From Cernens ardua (GTDB lineage: Bacteria > Pseudomonadota > Gammaproteobacteria > Pseudomonadales > Halomonadaceae): DNA of 64,000 nucleotides. The stretch lies in assembly GCF_051251085.1 (NCBI RefSeq), contig NZ_JBPCZH010000002.1:459146-523145 (forward strand), in the 5' to 3' direction. Of this stretch, positions 63,501 through 64,000 are shown piece by piece. Position 1 is the first letter of the stretch. Each line of letters begins with the position of its first letter. The notes under the pieces are model-generated. The model saw only the letters and a list, made by a program, of their open reading frames with translations, made no database searches and was not told the DNA's origin. A program made the position numbers and the translations under genes.

Positions 63501-63529
63501 TTGCAATCCCCCTCCTTAATCAGTAAAGT
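63501..63529 (+). promoter_or_regulatory. Possible upstream rRNA promoter (P1)
   Basis: -35 TTGCAA, 17-base spacer, -10 TAAAGT, followed by a GC-rich stretch. Weaker match than the downstream promoter. Confidence 0.4.
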
Positions 63530-63676
63530 ATGCCACCGCTGCAGAGGCAAGGCCTGGCAGCGGTTGAGTAAGTAACGAAGTTGAGTTTAATTTAATCAAT
63601 TGATTTTGCTTTGTTTTTTACGGTTGGCGGTTCGCTGTTTGGTTTTCAGTTAACGAAAACGGAAACGAAAAAACAG

Positions 63677-63704
63677 TTGACAAATCAGCGCCAATCAGTA
63701 GAAT
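63677..63704 (+). promoter_or_regulatory. Main rRNA operon promoter
   Basis: Consensus -35 TTGACA (63677-63682), 16-base spacer, -10 TAGAAT (63699-63704), with an A-rich upstream stretch that could act as an UP element. Confidence 0.82.
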
Positions 63705-63750
63705 ACTCATCCACTCGAACGGGGCGGTGTTCACACCCTCTCATTCGAAA

Positions 63751-63762
63751 GCTCTTTAACAA
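63751..63762 (+). promoter_or_regulatory. boxA antitermination site in the rRNA leader
   Basis: GCTCTTTAACAA, followed by a GTCGATCAGGCAATTTGTGTGG-like stretch shared with the E. coli rrn leader. Site of Nus factor antitermination in known systems. Confidence 0.9.
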
Positions 63763-63957
63763 GTCGATCAGGCAATTTGTGTGGGCGCTCGTTTCGATTC
63801 AGACAGCAATGTCATGGATGCTGAGCTTCACTTGTGAAGCGAACAGATCCTTAAAAGATATCGAGATAGAGTGTCACCGAAAATTCATGAAGAATTGAAG
63901 TGTCACGTTAATTCTCGAGCCGGTTTTAGCTGTTACCTATAACAGCAAAGCAAGTTT

Positions 63958-64000
63958 AAACTGAAGAGTTTGATCATGGCTCAGATTGAACGCTGGCGGC
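63958..64000 (+). rRNA. rrs: 16S ribosomal RNA (first 43 bases)
   Basis: AAACTGAAGAGTTTGATCATGG matches the universal 5' end of bacterial 16S rRNA; the gene continues beyond the window. Confidence 0.98.

Larger units (their letters stand above)
63392..63957 (+). other. Leader region of an rRNA operon
   Basis: About 565 bases with no protein gene. It holds two proposed promoters, a hairpin CCGCTGC/GCAGCGG (63536-63563) and a boxA-type antitermination site before 16S rRNA. Confidence 0.75.

Overview
The window is a chromosomal segment of a gammaproteobacterium. Gene content and order point to the Oceanospirillales/Halomonadaceae and pseudomonad side of the class: amgK-murU divergent from lptD-surA-rsmA, rpsF-rpsR-(membrane protein)-rplI-dnaB, a fused-AB Mrp antiporter, and the rpsU-dnaG-rpoD macromolecular synthesis block next to tsaD-folB-folK. 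No phage, insertion sequence, CRISPR array or defence island was recognised. The lineage is an inference from gene order; only the first 43 bases of a 16S gene are present.

Layout. 1-8 kb: the 3' part of a peptide-exporter-type ABC protein, then minus-strand gnd, an MFS metabolite:H+ symporter, and a LacI regulator followed by a sugar-phosphate isomerase/epimerase-like gene, which together look like a small sugar-acid catabolic locus. 8-11 kb: a membrane-anchored non-specific nuclease, the amino-acid exporter rhtA, and three near-identical tRNA-Leu(CAG) genes. 11-22 kb: rnr-rlmB, rpsF-rpsR-DUF2232-rplI, dnaB, two small conserved hypotheticals and hemH. 22-29 kb: a minus-strand Mrp Na+/H+ antiporter operon (AB-C-D-E-F-G) and rsmE. 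29-39 kb: purD, hinT, a GNAT acetyltransferase, an unusual prepilin peptidase, an MFS transporter, an AI-2E family permease, speD and an OsmC-type protein. 39-50 kb: murU/amgK (cell-wall recycling), lptD, surA, rsmA, apaH, glpE and cca. 50-58 kb: folK, folB, tsaD, rpsU, dnaG and rpoD. 58-64 kb: a LysR regulator divergent from sdaA, cysH, pabB, a GntR regulator, and an rRNA leader with promoter, boxA and the start of 16S rRNA.

Most genes are housekeeping: RNA processing and modification (rnr, rlmB, rsmE, rsmA, cca, tsaD), replication and transcription (dnaB, dnaG, rpoD), outer-membrane biogenesis (lptD, surA), peptidoglycan recycling (amgK, murU), folate (folB, folK, pabB), haem (hemH) and polyamine (speD) synthesis.

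Three things do not look routine. The prepilin peptidase carries a hydrophilic insertion of about 155 residues before its last conserved motif. Short tandem duplications (10-20 bp units) recur in the gene gaps throughout the window. A strong orphan terminator at 32.57 kb is preceded by a promoter-like element and no gene, so it may end a small RNA. No complete new multi-gene system could be demonstrated.
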